Shown here piece by piece: positions 25,960 to 34,662 of a stretch of 55,635 nt of DNA. Source of the stretch: a virus. The notes under the pieces were generated by a model. The model was not told the DNA's origin and ran no database searches. It saw nothing but the letters and a program-made list of their open reading frames with translations. Both the position numbers and the translations under genes were made by a program. Position 1 is the first letter of the stretch, and each line of letters starts with the position of its first letter. Where the stretch lies: positions 1 to 55,635 of the IMG/VR virus record IMGVR_UViG_3300044995_000318. One strand, written 5' to 3'.

Positions 25960-27128
25960 CAAAAATTCACGGTCCCACAAGGATAGCGAAGGAAAAACAT
26001 GGTTATCAAATCTACATGGCTAGCCCGATTTGCCTCGAGCGAGACGGTCGTAAAGAGTTGAGGTCTAGACACTTAGCTGTGAATGCTGAAAGGTATTTTT
26101 TGATAGGTATGTATAGTAAATCAAAGGGTATTATTGATGCGGATAAGTCAGCCATGTGTATGAAGACTGGTAAAATTTATCGGGTGTCGGAGCTTTTGCG
26201 GATGCGCCCCATTAAAGAACGGGGCTTATCCATGGAACCCGATGGTGCTTATGTGACTCTACCTAGAAGGAAAGATAATGTTTTAATTAAAGATGCTAAC
26301 GGTAACTTAATCCCCGATCATCCGGGGCAAGTCGTTGGGATAGAACATCTTGATAAGAATCATCAGGTTTGGGAATTTTTACATTCCCGAGGATTTTATG
26401 ATGCACAACGTTTAGTGGATCATATGGGGGCTTCTTATTGTGAACAAGAAGCTCCCGAACAAAGAGGAGGACATTATTATCGTCGTTTAGTTAATGGTTT
26501 TAAGGATACCCCTCAAGGACGTTTGATCCTGTATGCTTATGTTGGTGGCGTCCAAGTTGGATGGCAGGCCCGTTTGTTAGAATTAATTGTTGACGACACC
26601 CACCATTTAGTATGGCATCCATATAGATCGATATGGGAAGTCTATCGTGTGAAAGAAAATGGAAATTGGGTCGTTCAGCCCGATTTTTTACCAAAGAATG
26701 ATAAAGAGGACGATTTAAAGTCAGCAAGTAAGTATAGGACTGCAGATGGGGCGCTTCGTAATAACATGCTTATGGGTTTTGATGCTTCCGTTAAATGGAA
26801 TAAAGAAAATCGTGAACCTGGTCGTCGTTTTGTTTTCTTAGCGGAAGGTCCATTAGACGCCGCTAGGTTGGGTGTTCCAGCGGTTGCTTTTATGGGAAAA
26901 TATTTAGCTCCCGAACAAGCAAAGCTGTTGACTTCCAACTTTGATACGATCATCTTTGTTCCCGACAATGACTCTGTAGGAAGAAAAGCAGTAAGTGATG
27001 TTACGAAAATGTTAATAAGAGCTAGGCACGTGATGGTATGTCCTCCGGACGATAAGTTCAAAGACGCAGGTGAAATGCCACAAGAAGTCGCAGATGAATT
27101 TGTTAAAAAGATAATAGCTCGATTATGA
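25881..27128 (+). CDS. TOPRIM-domain primase-like protein, 415 aa
   Basis: ATG 25881 has a GGAGCAAGAAG site; ATG 25914 is an alternative that would reduce the 79-base overlap. The C-terminal ~100 residues are a TOPRIM domain: F-L-A-E-G-P-L-D-A-A-R near 315 with the catalytic Glu, then I-I-F-V-P-D-N-D-S-V-G near 358 with the D-x-D pair. The preceding ~300 residues resemble a phage DnaG-type primase core but lack an obvious zinc finger. It makes RNA primers with the helicase. It overlaps the polymerase gene by ATGA. Confidence 0.75.
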   Translation: MVKESRATESMFEDVPARVKRLAEALAKIHGPTRIAKEKHGYQIYMASPICLERDGRKELRSRHLAVNAERYFLIGMYSKSKGIIDADKSAMCMKTGKIYRVSELLRMRPIKERGLSMEPDGAYVTLPRRKDNVLIKDANGNLIPDHPGQVVGIEHLDKNHQVWEFLHSRGFYDAQRLVDHMGASYCEQEAPEQRGGHYYRRLVNGFKDTPQGRLILYAYVGGVQVGWQARLLELIVDDTHHLVWHPYRSIWEVYRVKENGNWVVQPDFLPKNDKEDDLKSASKYRTADGALRNNMLMGFDASVKWNKENREPGRRFVFLAEGPLDAARLGVPAVAFMGKYLAPEQAKLLTSNFDTIIFVPDNDSVGRKAVSDVTKMLIRARHVMVCPPDDKFKDAGEMPQEVADEFVKKIIARL

Positions 27129-30100
27129 GCGAAGAAAAATTAATAACCGGGGAAGACGAAAATTTACCGCCGGGTGTTGTGAAAGTCCCTCTTGTTGTGG
27201 GGACTACTCGACGCTATGACGGTACTCTTTTCGTGGCTGGGCAGGGTCCAATGCCCGCCGATGTCATGTTTGTAAGTACGGCACTTTTGGAGGAAGAAGC
27301 GGAAGAATTTGCTGAGACATTTAGCGGGATTAAGATTAAATCTAAGCCTCGTTATTTAAAAGGTCCAGCAGGCACGATGTTTAAAGATTGTGCGTTGAGT
27401 AATGGTATTGATTTGGATCAATGTTATTACACGGCGCTTATTAAATATCTTTTGCCAAGGTCTAACCGTCTCAAGCCTACTAAGCAACAGTTGGCCGCCA
27501 GCATGCCTTGCCTTGTTGAAGAAATTGCTAAGGTAAAGCCGAAAGTGATTGTGGCCTTGGGTAAACATGTTTTTGACATGCTCTACCCGATGAAGCTGAA
27601 GCTTAGTGATATTGAGTGTGGATGGTTTTGGAGTAAGCGGTTTAATTGTCGTATATTTCCAATGCCGAATCCGGTTCAGTTAATTCTAAAACCGGATTAT
27701 TTGGAAAAGTTTCATGTGAATTTTAAAGAGCTTCGCAGGATGCTGTTGTCGCTGAAAGGCGTTGAAGTGGACACGGTTAAAACCAATTACCGGGTGATTT
27801 ACGATTCCAATGATCTCCGTACTTTGGTTCAGCAACTTAAAGACAACCAATATTCGGTTATCTCCGTGGATTGCGAATGGTCTGGAAGAAATCATGTTGA
27901 TGGAAAGTTGCGCAGCATACAGCTATGTTGGGCTCCAGGCGAAGCTGCTTATGTGCGTTTTATGGATGATCAAAAGAATTATGTTTTTGACATAAGTTAT
28001 AAAGAGGCTGGAGCTATATTAGGAGAGTATCTTAATAAACCTCATGTAAAGTATATCGGGCATCACATTTCTGCGGATTTTCCTTGGATGTACCATGTCT
28101 TAGGTTTAGAATATTACAACAAATGTTTGATGGATACGGAGTATGCTCAACAATGTATTGATGAATATTCAGGACTTGGTTTGGAACGTTTGTCGGTTCA
28201 GTACACTGATTGTGGTCGCTATGATTTAGATTTGTTGTTGTGGTGTAAGGAAAATAAAGTTTCTGAAGAAGACGGTTATGGTCTGGTGCCGGATGAGATT
28301 ATCATTCCGTATGCTTGTTATGATGTTGATGTTCCTTTTAGGTCTTATCCTTTTCTATTTGCCGAATTGGAGAAACAGGATCTTTTAGATTATTATTACG
28401 ATATTTTTCTTCCTTTTGTTACTAATATTTTTACAGATTTTACTTTGTTTGGCCTACCAATTGATAAGAAAAAATTAGATGAGTTGAGGTCTTTGTTTAC
28501 TTATGTAAGAAATAGGCTATCAGTTATTTTACAAAGAAAAGTAAAGCAAGAAGCAGAAATATTTTTAGTCAATTTTCTTAATGAAGTAAGTAATAATAAT
28601 GAAGAACAAGTAATAGAAATTTTAAATGATTTATTTTTAAACAATGTTGAAAAAGCTTTTAATTCAGCTAAGCGTTTAGTAGGAGCAGATAAAGTTTCTA
28701 AGCTTTTACCTCTTTGGAATCATTATTTAGAAGCTGATAATTTTAATATTCGTTCTGGTCCAATGATGCGCAGGTGGCTTTTTGATGTTAAAGGTATGAA
28801 GCCTATTAAATCGACAGGTAATAAAGAACGGGGTACTCCTTCGATACCTTGGGAAAAGGTTGAAACTTTTCCGCCTGATCGACAAAAAGAATATACCCCT
28901 GCAACAGACAAACAAACGTTGACTATTTTAGCTGAGCAATATCAAGATGATCTTTTGAAGTTGCTTTTGCAACTCAATGCGGTGGGTAATCTTTGCAAGG
29001 CGTTTTTGAAAGAAGCGGAAGTTGATGAGGAAGGTAATTTAATTAAAGAAAATGGTATTCATTATTGGATTGCAAGTGATGGTAGAATTCATTGTCAGTA
29101 TAGCGCTACGGAAACTGGTCGCCCAAGAACTTGGAAACCAAATTGTCTTAACTGGCCTAAATGGGTCAATGATTCGATTACTGCAGGTGTTAAAAGAGTT
29201 ATTGAATCTGACTACGAAGAAGGAGTTCTTCCAAAAGAGTTTGAACGCTATAGGACTGAAAGGATACCTAGTCTTCGATCTTGCGTAGCAGCCCCCGAAG
29301 GATGGTGCATGGTGGAGTCGGATTATCAAACCGCCGAAATACGTGGTTTGGCTTTTATATCCGGCGACGAAAGACTTATTCGTATAATGACAGAACCCGA
29401 TCCGCAGTTTGGATTTGTGCTTCTTCCAGGTGATGATAAGCCCACTATAGTTCGCCTAAATTATGCCGAAGATTGCGGAATCCCCAAGGATGCACAAATA
29501 CCTGATCTGATTATGGCTGTAGTTAAAGATGGCAAGGTTATTAGGAAAGTAAGTGAAAGTGAGTTACTAAGAAATGATGATGGAACTCTCAAGCATCCCA
29601 AGGCTGACCTTCACTGGTCGCTGGCGGAAATGACTTACGAAAAACCTCGTGAGCTCATGAACCCGGACAAGCATAGGAGTGCAGCCAAAGTGGGTAATTT
29701 CAGTTCCGCCTATGGTGCTACAGGTGCGACGTTGGAAAGAAAGATTGAAGCGGATACAGGTATCAAACCGGAAAAAGGAACTGGTGATAAGTTGTTGAAA
29801 GCTCTTGCTGCAAGACAACCTATTGCAACTTCGTTTTTGTTGTCATTGGAGGAAGCTCCTATAAATCCAGGTTATTTAAGAGCAGCTAGTGGTAGGATTA
29901 GGCATTTCAAAACTCATCCTGAATATGTTTCCGATAAAGTTAGCTATAAGCTGAAGAAAAGCCTACATAGCTCAATGGGTCGTGAAGCTCGTAACTTTTA
30001 CTTTCAGGAATCGGTAGCCGCAACAGCCGCCCGAGCCGCTAATAAATTAAATGATTACTTCAAAGCAAATAACATGCAGGCACGTGTAGGCATCGTTTTG

Positions 30101-30298
30101 TATGACTCGATTGTTACATTCTGCCCTATGGAAGAAAGGTTTAAGGTAATGGAACTTCACCAACGTTTCATGGTGGACGAAAATAAATGGACTTACCACG
30201 GTCGGGAAATGTCATACCCGATCGATACAGATTTGGTTTTCGCGTGGTCGTGGAAACCAACCAAAGAAGAAAAAGAAATACTAAACAAAAGGAACTAA
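27125..30298 (+). CDS. Family A DNA polymerase with UDG-like N-terminal and 3'-5' exonuclease domains, 1057 aa
   Basis: Residues ~30-210 look like a uracil-DNA glycosylase-superfamily domain (V-I-V-A-L-G-K-H-V-F-D, M-P-N-P-V-Q), but the usual G-E-A-P-G is replaced by G-Q-G-P-M. A DEDD exonuclease follows (V-I-S-V-D-C-E-W near 247). Polymerase motif A is E-S-D-Y-Q-T-A-E-I-R (~731), motif B K-V-G-N-F-S-S-A-Y-G (~855) and motif C V-L-Y-D-S-I-V (~992), where most family A enzymes have H-D-E. There is an insertion of about 60 residues between motif A and the D-L-H-W segment. UDG-PolA fusions are known from some large phages. It overlaps the next gene by one base. Confidence 0.9.
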   Translation: MSEEKLITGEDENLPPGVVKVPLVVGTTRRYDGTLFVAGQGPMPADVMFVSTALLEEEAEEFAETFSGIKIKSKPRYLKGPAGTMFKDCALSNGIDLDQCYYTALIKYLLPRSNRLKPTKQQLAASMPCLVEEIAKVKPKVIVALGKHVFDMLYPMKLKLSDIECGWFWSKRFNCRIFPMPNPVQLILKPDYLEKFHVNFKELRRMLLSLKGVEVDTVKTNYRVIYDSNDLRTLVQQLKDNQYSVISVDCEWSGRNHVDGKLRSIQLCWAPGEAAYVRFMDDQKNYVFDISYKEAGAILGEYLNKPHVKYIGHHISADFPWMYHVLGLEYYNKCLMDTEYAQQCIDEYSGLGLERLSVQYTDCGRYDLDLLLWCKENKVSEEDGYGLVPDEIIIPYACYDVDVPFRSYPFLFAELEKQDLLDYYYDIFLPFVTNIFTDFTLFGLPIDKKKLDELRSLFTYVRNRLSVILQRKVKQEAEIFLVNFLNEVSNNNEEQVIEILNDLFLNNVEKAFNSAKRLVGADKVSKLLPLWNHYLEADNFNIRSGPMMRRWLFDVKGMKPIKSTGNKERGTPSIPWEKVETFPPDRQKEYTPATDKQTLTILAEQYQDDLLKLLLQLNAVGNLCKAFLKEAEVDEEGNLIKENGIHYWIASDGRIHCQYSATETGRPRTWKPNCLNWPKWVNDSITAGVKRVIESDYEEGVLPKEFERYRTERIPSLRSCVAAPEGWCMVESDYQTAEIRGLAFISGDERLIRIMTEPDPQFGFVLLPGDDKPTIVRLNYAEDCGIPKDAQIPDLIMAVVKDGKVIRKVSESELLRNDDGTLKHPKADLHWSLAEMTYEKPRELMNPDKHRSAAKVGNFSSAYGATGATLERKIEADTGIKPEKGTGDKLLKALAARQPIATSFLLSLEEAPINPGYLRAASGRIRHFKTHPEYVSDKVSYKLKKSLHSSMGREARNFYFQESVAATAARAANKLNDYFKANNMQARVGIVLYDSIVTFCPMEERFKVMELHQRFMVDENKWTYHGREMSYPIDTDLVFAWSWKPTKEEKEILNKRN

Positions 30299-31863
30299 TG
30301 AATACTATGAATACTACTACTCGTCCCCGTCTTATCGGGGGTTCTAAAGGTGACTCGATGATTGGAAGTACAGGAGGAAGTCTGTTTGCTCCAGGCGTTC
30401 GAGTTGTTTATCCTAAGCAAAACAGTGTGTTGAGAGGTCGAGTTATGCCTTCGTTTAACATTACGATGAATCAGGCAGATCAGATGTATAAAACTTCGTG
30501 GATGCCTTATCGAGATCGTAATGCTCCTGAACTTGATAAACACACACAAACTCCGGCGTTCACGCCGTTCTTTGTGAACATTCAGTCGCATCGGTTTTTC
30601 GGTTTTAAAGAGCGCTCGTTCTTGAGTCCTAGAACGTTGCAAATCATGGAAGGAGCTACAGCAGAACAAATTGCTGATCCGCTGATTGATTTGTATAACG
30701 GAATTAAAAGAACTAAAGACGAGAATCTTATTAAAAATTATCTTAAGAAAATAGATGATAAAAAGAATTCTCGTCCGAAAGTTCCGCTTCCCAGCAAACA
30801 AGCCGTCATGAATTTTTATCATGAGGGAGAAAATGGTACTTGGGAAACTTCCTTGTTGGTATTAAGTCGTGGGGCTATGGATCATTTGAAAGAACAGTTA
30901 GCGTGGCCAGTTCCCAGCGGAAAAACCCCTCATGACCCGAATTGGCCTGAATTCCTTTTTGGGGATATTACTGATCCCGAAACGGGTTTATTGGCTACTG
31001 TTTCTCTCACCAAGTTAGAGAATATTAGCGCGCACTGTCTGCACTTCTCTACTAAGAAGTATTCTTTGGATGGTGCTGTTGTTAAAAAGATTCCGGCTTC
31101 GGAATTAGCTAATCGTTATGATATTCTTTCCTTGGATGTTTTGGTGATTCCAACTTATCAGCAAATTGTTGATATCATTGTTCAAGAAACTGATATTGAC
31201 TTGGAACTTGTTAAAAGATATTGCGGGCATGCTGCAAATGTTGGTAATCGCAGTTATGGACGTCCAACTAAGTATGATCAAGATTTGGACGAGGAATCGC
31301 TAGATGAAGATCAAGATGATTTGTCTTATGAAAGCGTGCAGACACCACAAAGCTCGTTGTCGTCTCATGCTCCGGTAGCTCCGCCAGCTCCACCGGCTCC
31401 TCCAGTTCCGCCAGCTCCACCGGCCCCACCGGCTCCTCCTGTTGCACCTGTTGCTGAGGAGAAGTTTTGGGTAATTCCGAGTGGGAGTCAAAACAGGACT
31501 CCTGTTCAAATGACTAAGTCGGAATTGCAAGCCATGGTAAACAACGGCGATCAAAATGCCGATGTGATGACGTTGGATCAAAAGTCAGGCTGGAAAAAAC
31601 CGGCGGATTTTGGGATTGCCACAGTAGCGGTTCCTCCTACTCCTCCGGTTCCTCCAGCTCCTCCGGCGCCTTCGGTAGTCCCAGTTGCTAATGCAGGAAC
31701 TGTGACTGTAGTTACAGGAGGTGAATTGACTCCTGAGGAGTTAGCTGAATTAGAATCTTATAAGGCTCGCAACGCTGCGGCTGAAAAAGATCCAAGTCAG
31801 CGCCTCAAACCAAAAGAAACGGTTCGAATGGTTGCTTTGATGAATCGTTTGAACAAAAAATAA
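30298..31863 (+). CDS. Putative ssDNA-binding protein with Pro-rich linkers and a GYF-like domain, 521 aa
   Basis: ATG 30298 (ATGAATACTATG) overlaps the polymerase stop and follows AAAGGAAC; ATG 30307 is an alternative. The N-terminal ~330 residues are unrecognised, with basic and aromatic residues. Their position between polymerase and recA matches phage gp32-like SSBs. An acidic stretch (D-L-D-E-E-S-L-D-E-D-Q-D-D) near 330 is followed by PPAPPAPPVPPAPP-type linker (~358-386), a ~55-residue domain with F-W-V-I-P and D-Q-K-S-G-W-K-K-P-A typical of GYF_2 modules, a second Pro-rich linker (~445-464) and a helical end. A terminator follows. Confidence 0.55.
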   Translation: MNTMNTTTRPRLIGGSKGDSMIGSTGGSLFAPGVRVVYPKQNSVLRGRVMPSFNITMNQADQMYKTSWMPYRDRNAPELDKHTQTPAFTPFFVNIQSHRFFGFKERSFLSPRTLQIMEGATAEQIADPLIDLYNGIKRTKDENLIKNYLKKIDDKKNSRPKVPLPSKQAVMNFYHEGENGTWETSLLVLSRGAMDHLKEQLAWPVPSGKTPHDPNWPEFLFGDITDPETGLLATVSLTKLENISAHCLHFSTKKYSLDGAVVKKIPASELANRYDILSLDVLVIPTYQQIVDIIVQETDIDLELVKRYCGHAANVGNRSYGRPTKYDQDLDEESLDEDQDDLSYESVQTPQSSLSSHAPVAPPAPPAPPVPPAPPAPPAPPVAPVAEEKFWVIPSGSQNRTPVQMTKSELQAMVNNGDQNADVMTLDQKSGWKKPADFGIATVAVPPTPPVPPAPPAPSVVPVANAGTVTVVTGGELTPEELAELESYKARNAAAEKDPSQRLKPKETVRMVALMNRLNKK

Positions 31864-31880
31864 ATTGATAAATAAACCGA

Positions 31881-31915
31881 CGACCGGGGGTCTATTCCCC
31901 CGGTCGTTATTATTT
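31881..31915 (+). terminator. Rho-independent terminator
   Basis: A perfect 10-bp stem CGACCGGGGG / CCCCCGGTCG (31881-31890 with 31897-31906) with a TCTATT loop, followed by TTATTATTT. It closes the helicase-primase-polymerase-SSB run before the recA-like gene. Confidence 0.85.
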
Positions 31916-31925
31916 AAAAAAGCAT

Positions 31926-33275
31926 ATGCCTAGAGGAAGAAAAAAGAAAACTGTTGAAGTTAATCAGCCTTCGCAAAAAGTAGACCCGCCCGTGTTTGAT
32001 ATCTTTGCAATAGACGATGAACTGTTAAGAGATTCGCATAACGGGTTAGCTACATTACGAGCGCAAAAGAAAAATACCCCGCTCGGTTTAGCCTCTTTGT
32101 CGGATATAAGAAGAACCATGACTCCTTGGCCCCATTTTGCTTGGGAGTGGTTTACGGGTAACATGGGGCTTCCGCAAGGTATAATGGTTGATATTATTGG
32201 TAAAGAAGGGATTGGTAAAACATCTTTAATTCACTGGTTAATAGGTTCTTTTCTAAGAGCAGGTTGTCCGGCTTATTATCAAGAAACTGAAAATAAGCCG
32301 CAACATAGTTCTTGGGTTGGTCGTTGTATGACAACTGATCCAACTAAGGTTAAAGCTTACTTGGCGCGTGTAAAAACTGAGCAACAACCACCAACGAGTT
32401 TGGCAGAGTCGCACCGTATGATTGAGGAATGGGTAGTTTACATGCGGGGTAAAAGTCCTACGGCTCAACCCCCTTTTGTAGTTCCTCTAGAGACTCCTAT
32501 GTTTGTGGCGGTGGATACATGGTCCAAGCTGATGTCGCCTCAAGAGTTTGAAGCTTATTTTGGCTATCTTAATCCAAACCTTAAGAAAAAGAAATCAGGA
32601 CCAGAACGGGATATTGGTGATGTTAGCAATATGGGGCATGCTAAATGGAATGCAGGATGGTGTCGTGTTCTGCCCCATTTTATGAGTTCAAATAACGTCA
32701 ACTTGTTTGTCGTTCACCATCAGACTACAAAGCAAGATTGGGGACAGGCAGGCCCATTCAAGCTTCCCGAAAGCTACACCGATCTTCGTAATAAAACAAA
32801 GATTGGTGGGGCCGCCGGTGACCAGCTTGCAGCTATGCAGATTATCGCTGCCCCGTATCGAGAAATTAAAGACGACAGCGATTTGAAAAAAATTGTTGCC
32901 AAAACAGTTCGACTTAGAATGCATAAGAATTCTTACGGTCCTCCGGAAAGAATTATTGAAATGGATATTAAGTTTGAAGACCTCGACGACCGAGAAGATT
33001 ACCAAGAATGTCCTGTGTCATTTGATCGTTTTCTGGCTGAAAAGTTTGCTGAAAACGGTTGGCTTGGAACGACTATGCACGGGGGTAAATTCACCTCTGC
33101 TAAGTTGGGAGTGAAAAGCGCAACCGCTAAAGAGTTTTGCGATGCTTTTCATGCTAATACAGAGTTGCGCAACTTTATGGGCCGACAACTGGGTATCCAC
33201 GGTTATACTTCATTAGAAACTTTGATTGAAGAAAGAAAACAGAAAGAAAAAGTCTCAAATGAAGAGGAGTCCTAG
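31926..33275 (+). CDS. RecA/UvsX-like recombinase, 449 aa
   Basis: Walker A G-K-E-G-I-G-K-T-S is at ~92-100, a conserved Q-E-T-E-N-K segment follows, and Walker B is V-A-V-D-T-W-S-K near 195. Motifs of loop L2 type lie around T-K-I-G-G-A-A-G-D-Q (~295). The fold promotes strand exchange. With SbcCD, UvsW and SSB candidates in the same region it forms a T4-like recombination set. At 449 aa it is longer than UvsX or RecA (about 350-390 aa), with an extended C-terminal helical part. It starts 10 bases after a terminator, so a promoter may lie within 31907-31925, though none is clear. Confidence 0.8.
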   Translation: MPRGRKKKTVEVNQPSQKVDPPVFDIFAIDDELLRDSHNGLATLRAQKKNTPLGLASLSDIRRTMTPWPHFAWEWFTGNMGLPQGIMVDIIGKEGIGKTSLIHWLIGSFLRAGCPAYYQETENKPQHSSWVGRCMTTDPTKVKAYLARVKTEQQPPTSLAESHRMIEEWVVYMRGKSPTAQPPFVVPLETPMFVAVDTWSKLMSPQEFEAYFGYLNPNLKKKKSGPERDIGDVSNMGHAKWNAGWCRVLPHFMSSNNVNLFVVHHQTTKQDWGQAGPFKLPESYTDLRNKTKIGGAAGDQLAAMQIIAAPYREIKDDSDLKKIVAKTVRLRMHKNSYGPPERIIEMDIKFEDLDDREDYQECPVSFDRFLAEKFAENGWLGTTMHGGKFTSAKLGVKSATAKEFCDAFHANTELRNFMGRQLGIHGYTSLETLIEERKQKEKVSNEEES

Positions 33276-33705
33276 AAGCCTGTTAAGCGCCCTAGCCCGG
33301 ATTACCGGGCTAGGCGTTACACGTATGGATGTTGACCAAGCTTTAGAGTTTATTGACTCTAGTATAGATCATTGTTCTTTCAGACCATTGAGTAAAATGG
33401 AAATTATATGGGAGCCAGGTAAGATTATAGCTAATTTGCTTTCTGATCAGAAAAAAGAAACCAAACTGTTTACTCAATTTACTGAGCGGGAATCTGCAGA
33501 TTTTATTATTGCAGAAGATTTTCTAGCTGGAGCGGATTCTTGGTTTTATGTTTTTGTTACTACAGATTTGTATCAAGTTTGTTCTTTAGTGGAATGGGTA
33601 GAAGATTCTTCTTATTTAATTATTAAAACAGTTAAAAATGGAGATGAAGGATTGCTTTATATTGTTGCTTTGCCTTTAAAATTTCTTATTAAATATGCGA
33701 AATGA
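33259..33705 (+). CDS. Hypothetical protein, 148 aa
   Basis: ATG 33259 is preferred over TTG 33226; it sits just inside the recA end. The N-terminus is basic and contains S-A-L-A-R-I-T-G-L-G-V-T-R-M-D. The rest is mixed alpha/beta with S-W-F-Y-V-F-V-T-T-D and hydrophobic strands. No known motif. First of three consecutive small AT-rich unknown genes between recA and recQ. Confidence 0.5.
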   Translation: MKRSPRSLLSALARITGLGVTRMDVDQALEFIDSSIDHCSFRPLSKMEIIWEPGKIIANLLSDQKKETKLFTQFTERESADFIIAEDFLAGADSWFYVFVTTDLYQVCSLVEWVEDSSYLIIKTVKNGDEGLLYIVALPLKFLIKYAK

Positions 33706-34117
33706 AAAATCAAAAAAATCTTTATCTGGTTGGGTTGAAGTTTTATTTAGAAAGAAAACTAGTCCTGTTTCTTCTATAAAAGGTCCTAAGGATATTCATC
33801 TTTCGGATTACATTATGCCTGGGAGTAAAATGCCTTTAAGTGAATTTGAATCGGCTATAGATGTTTATGATTTTTATTCAAATAATAAAGAATTAGCTGG
33901 TAGGCCAATTAAGGAGTTCGACATTGTAAATTTGGTTTTTTTATCTCCGAATACTTGGATGAAAACGCTTATTCTTTTGGATCCTTATAGCGATATTTCT
34001 AAGAAATTCTATTTTTCAGGATCGGAAAAATTGGCGCATTGGGTACCTGATAGATTGCCGTTATGTATGCAGCCTTTGCAAAGACCTTTAGGACCATATT
34101 GTAAAACAATTAAATGA
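33695..34117 (+). CDS. Hypothetical protein, 140 aa
   Basis: Overlaps the previous gene by 11 bases and the next by ATGA. Basic N-terminus (M-R-N-E-K-S-K-K), a central D-V-Y-D-F-Y and a Pro-rich end. No family recognised. Base composition is noticeably AT-rich like its two neighbours. Confidence 0.5.
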   Translation: MRNEKSKKSLSGWVEVLFRKKTSPVSSIKGPKDIHLSDYIMPGSKMPLSEFESAIDVYDFYSNNKELAGRPIKEFDIVNLVFLSPNTWMKTLILLDPYSDISKKFYFSGSEKLAHWVPDRLPLCMQPLQRPLGPYCKTIK

Positions 34118-34662
34118 GTATTCCTGATTACGATACTATTATAAAAAATCAAGTTGTTTGTTTAATATGCATTGGTAGTAACAGAGATGGAAAATTTGTT
34201 CATGCTGAATCTTTATTAGATATTTTAAATAATGATAATTTAGAAGTGTGGTTTGTTTTTTCTGATAAAGAAGTGGTAAAGCTATATAGAAAAGATTTTG
34301 ATAGTTTAATAAATTTTTGTTTTGCGGTGCGTGATTTTTGTTTTGAAATACAAAGCTCTCGTGCTTTGGGTGTTGTCTTTGCTGCGATAGAGCCTGATAA
34401 GCTATTTAGGACTATGATGTATTGGGCACATTTAGGAGATGGCAGCAACATTTGTGATCATATTTTTATTCATGACGTTGTTAATATAATTTATGGACCG
34501 CATGCTTATAGAATTTTAACAATGCAGGAAAGGTCCAATGCATTTAATGCATGTGCAAAACTAGGTTTAAATAATCAAGAGGTTTTGACAGGAGACGAAA
34601 ATATCGACAGTATTATCTCCTTGATTATTAGATTTTTAAAACGTAGTGCCAAAAATGAGTAA
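34114..34662 (+). CDS. Hypothetical protein, 182 aa
   Basis: Coupled by ATGA. Hydrophobic strands at the start (V-V-C-L-I-C-I-G-S) and a C/F-rich middle (F-C-F-A-V-R-D-F-C-F), with no clear membrane helix, followed by a helical C-terminus. Unknown function. It overlaps the recQ-like start by 8 bases, so it is co-expressed with the helicase. Confidence 0.5.
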   Translation: MSIPDYDTIIKNQVVCLICIGSNRDGKFVHAESLLDILNNDNLEVWFVFSDKEVVKLYRKDFDSLINFCFAVRDFCFEIQSSRALGVVFAAIEPDKLFRTMMYWAHLGDGSNICDHIFIHDVVNIIYGPHAYRILTMQERSNAFNACAKLGLNNQEVLTGDENIDSIISLIIRFLKRSAKNE

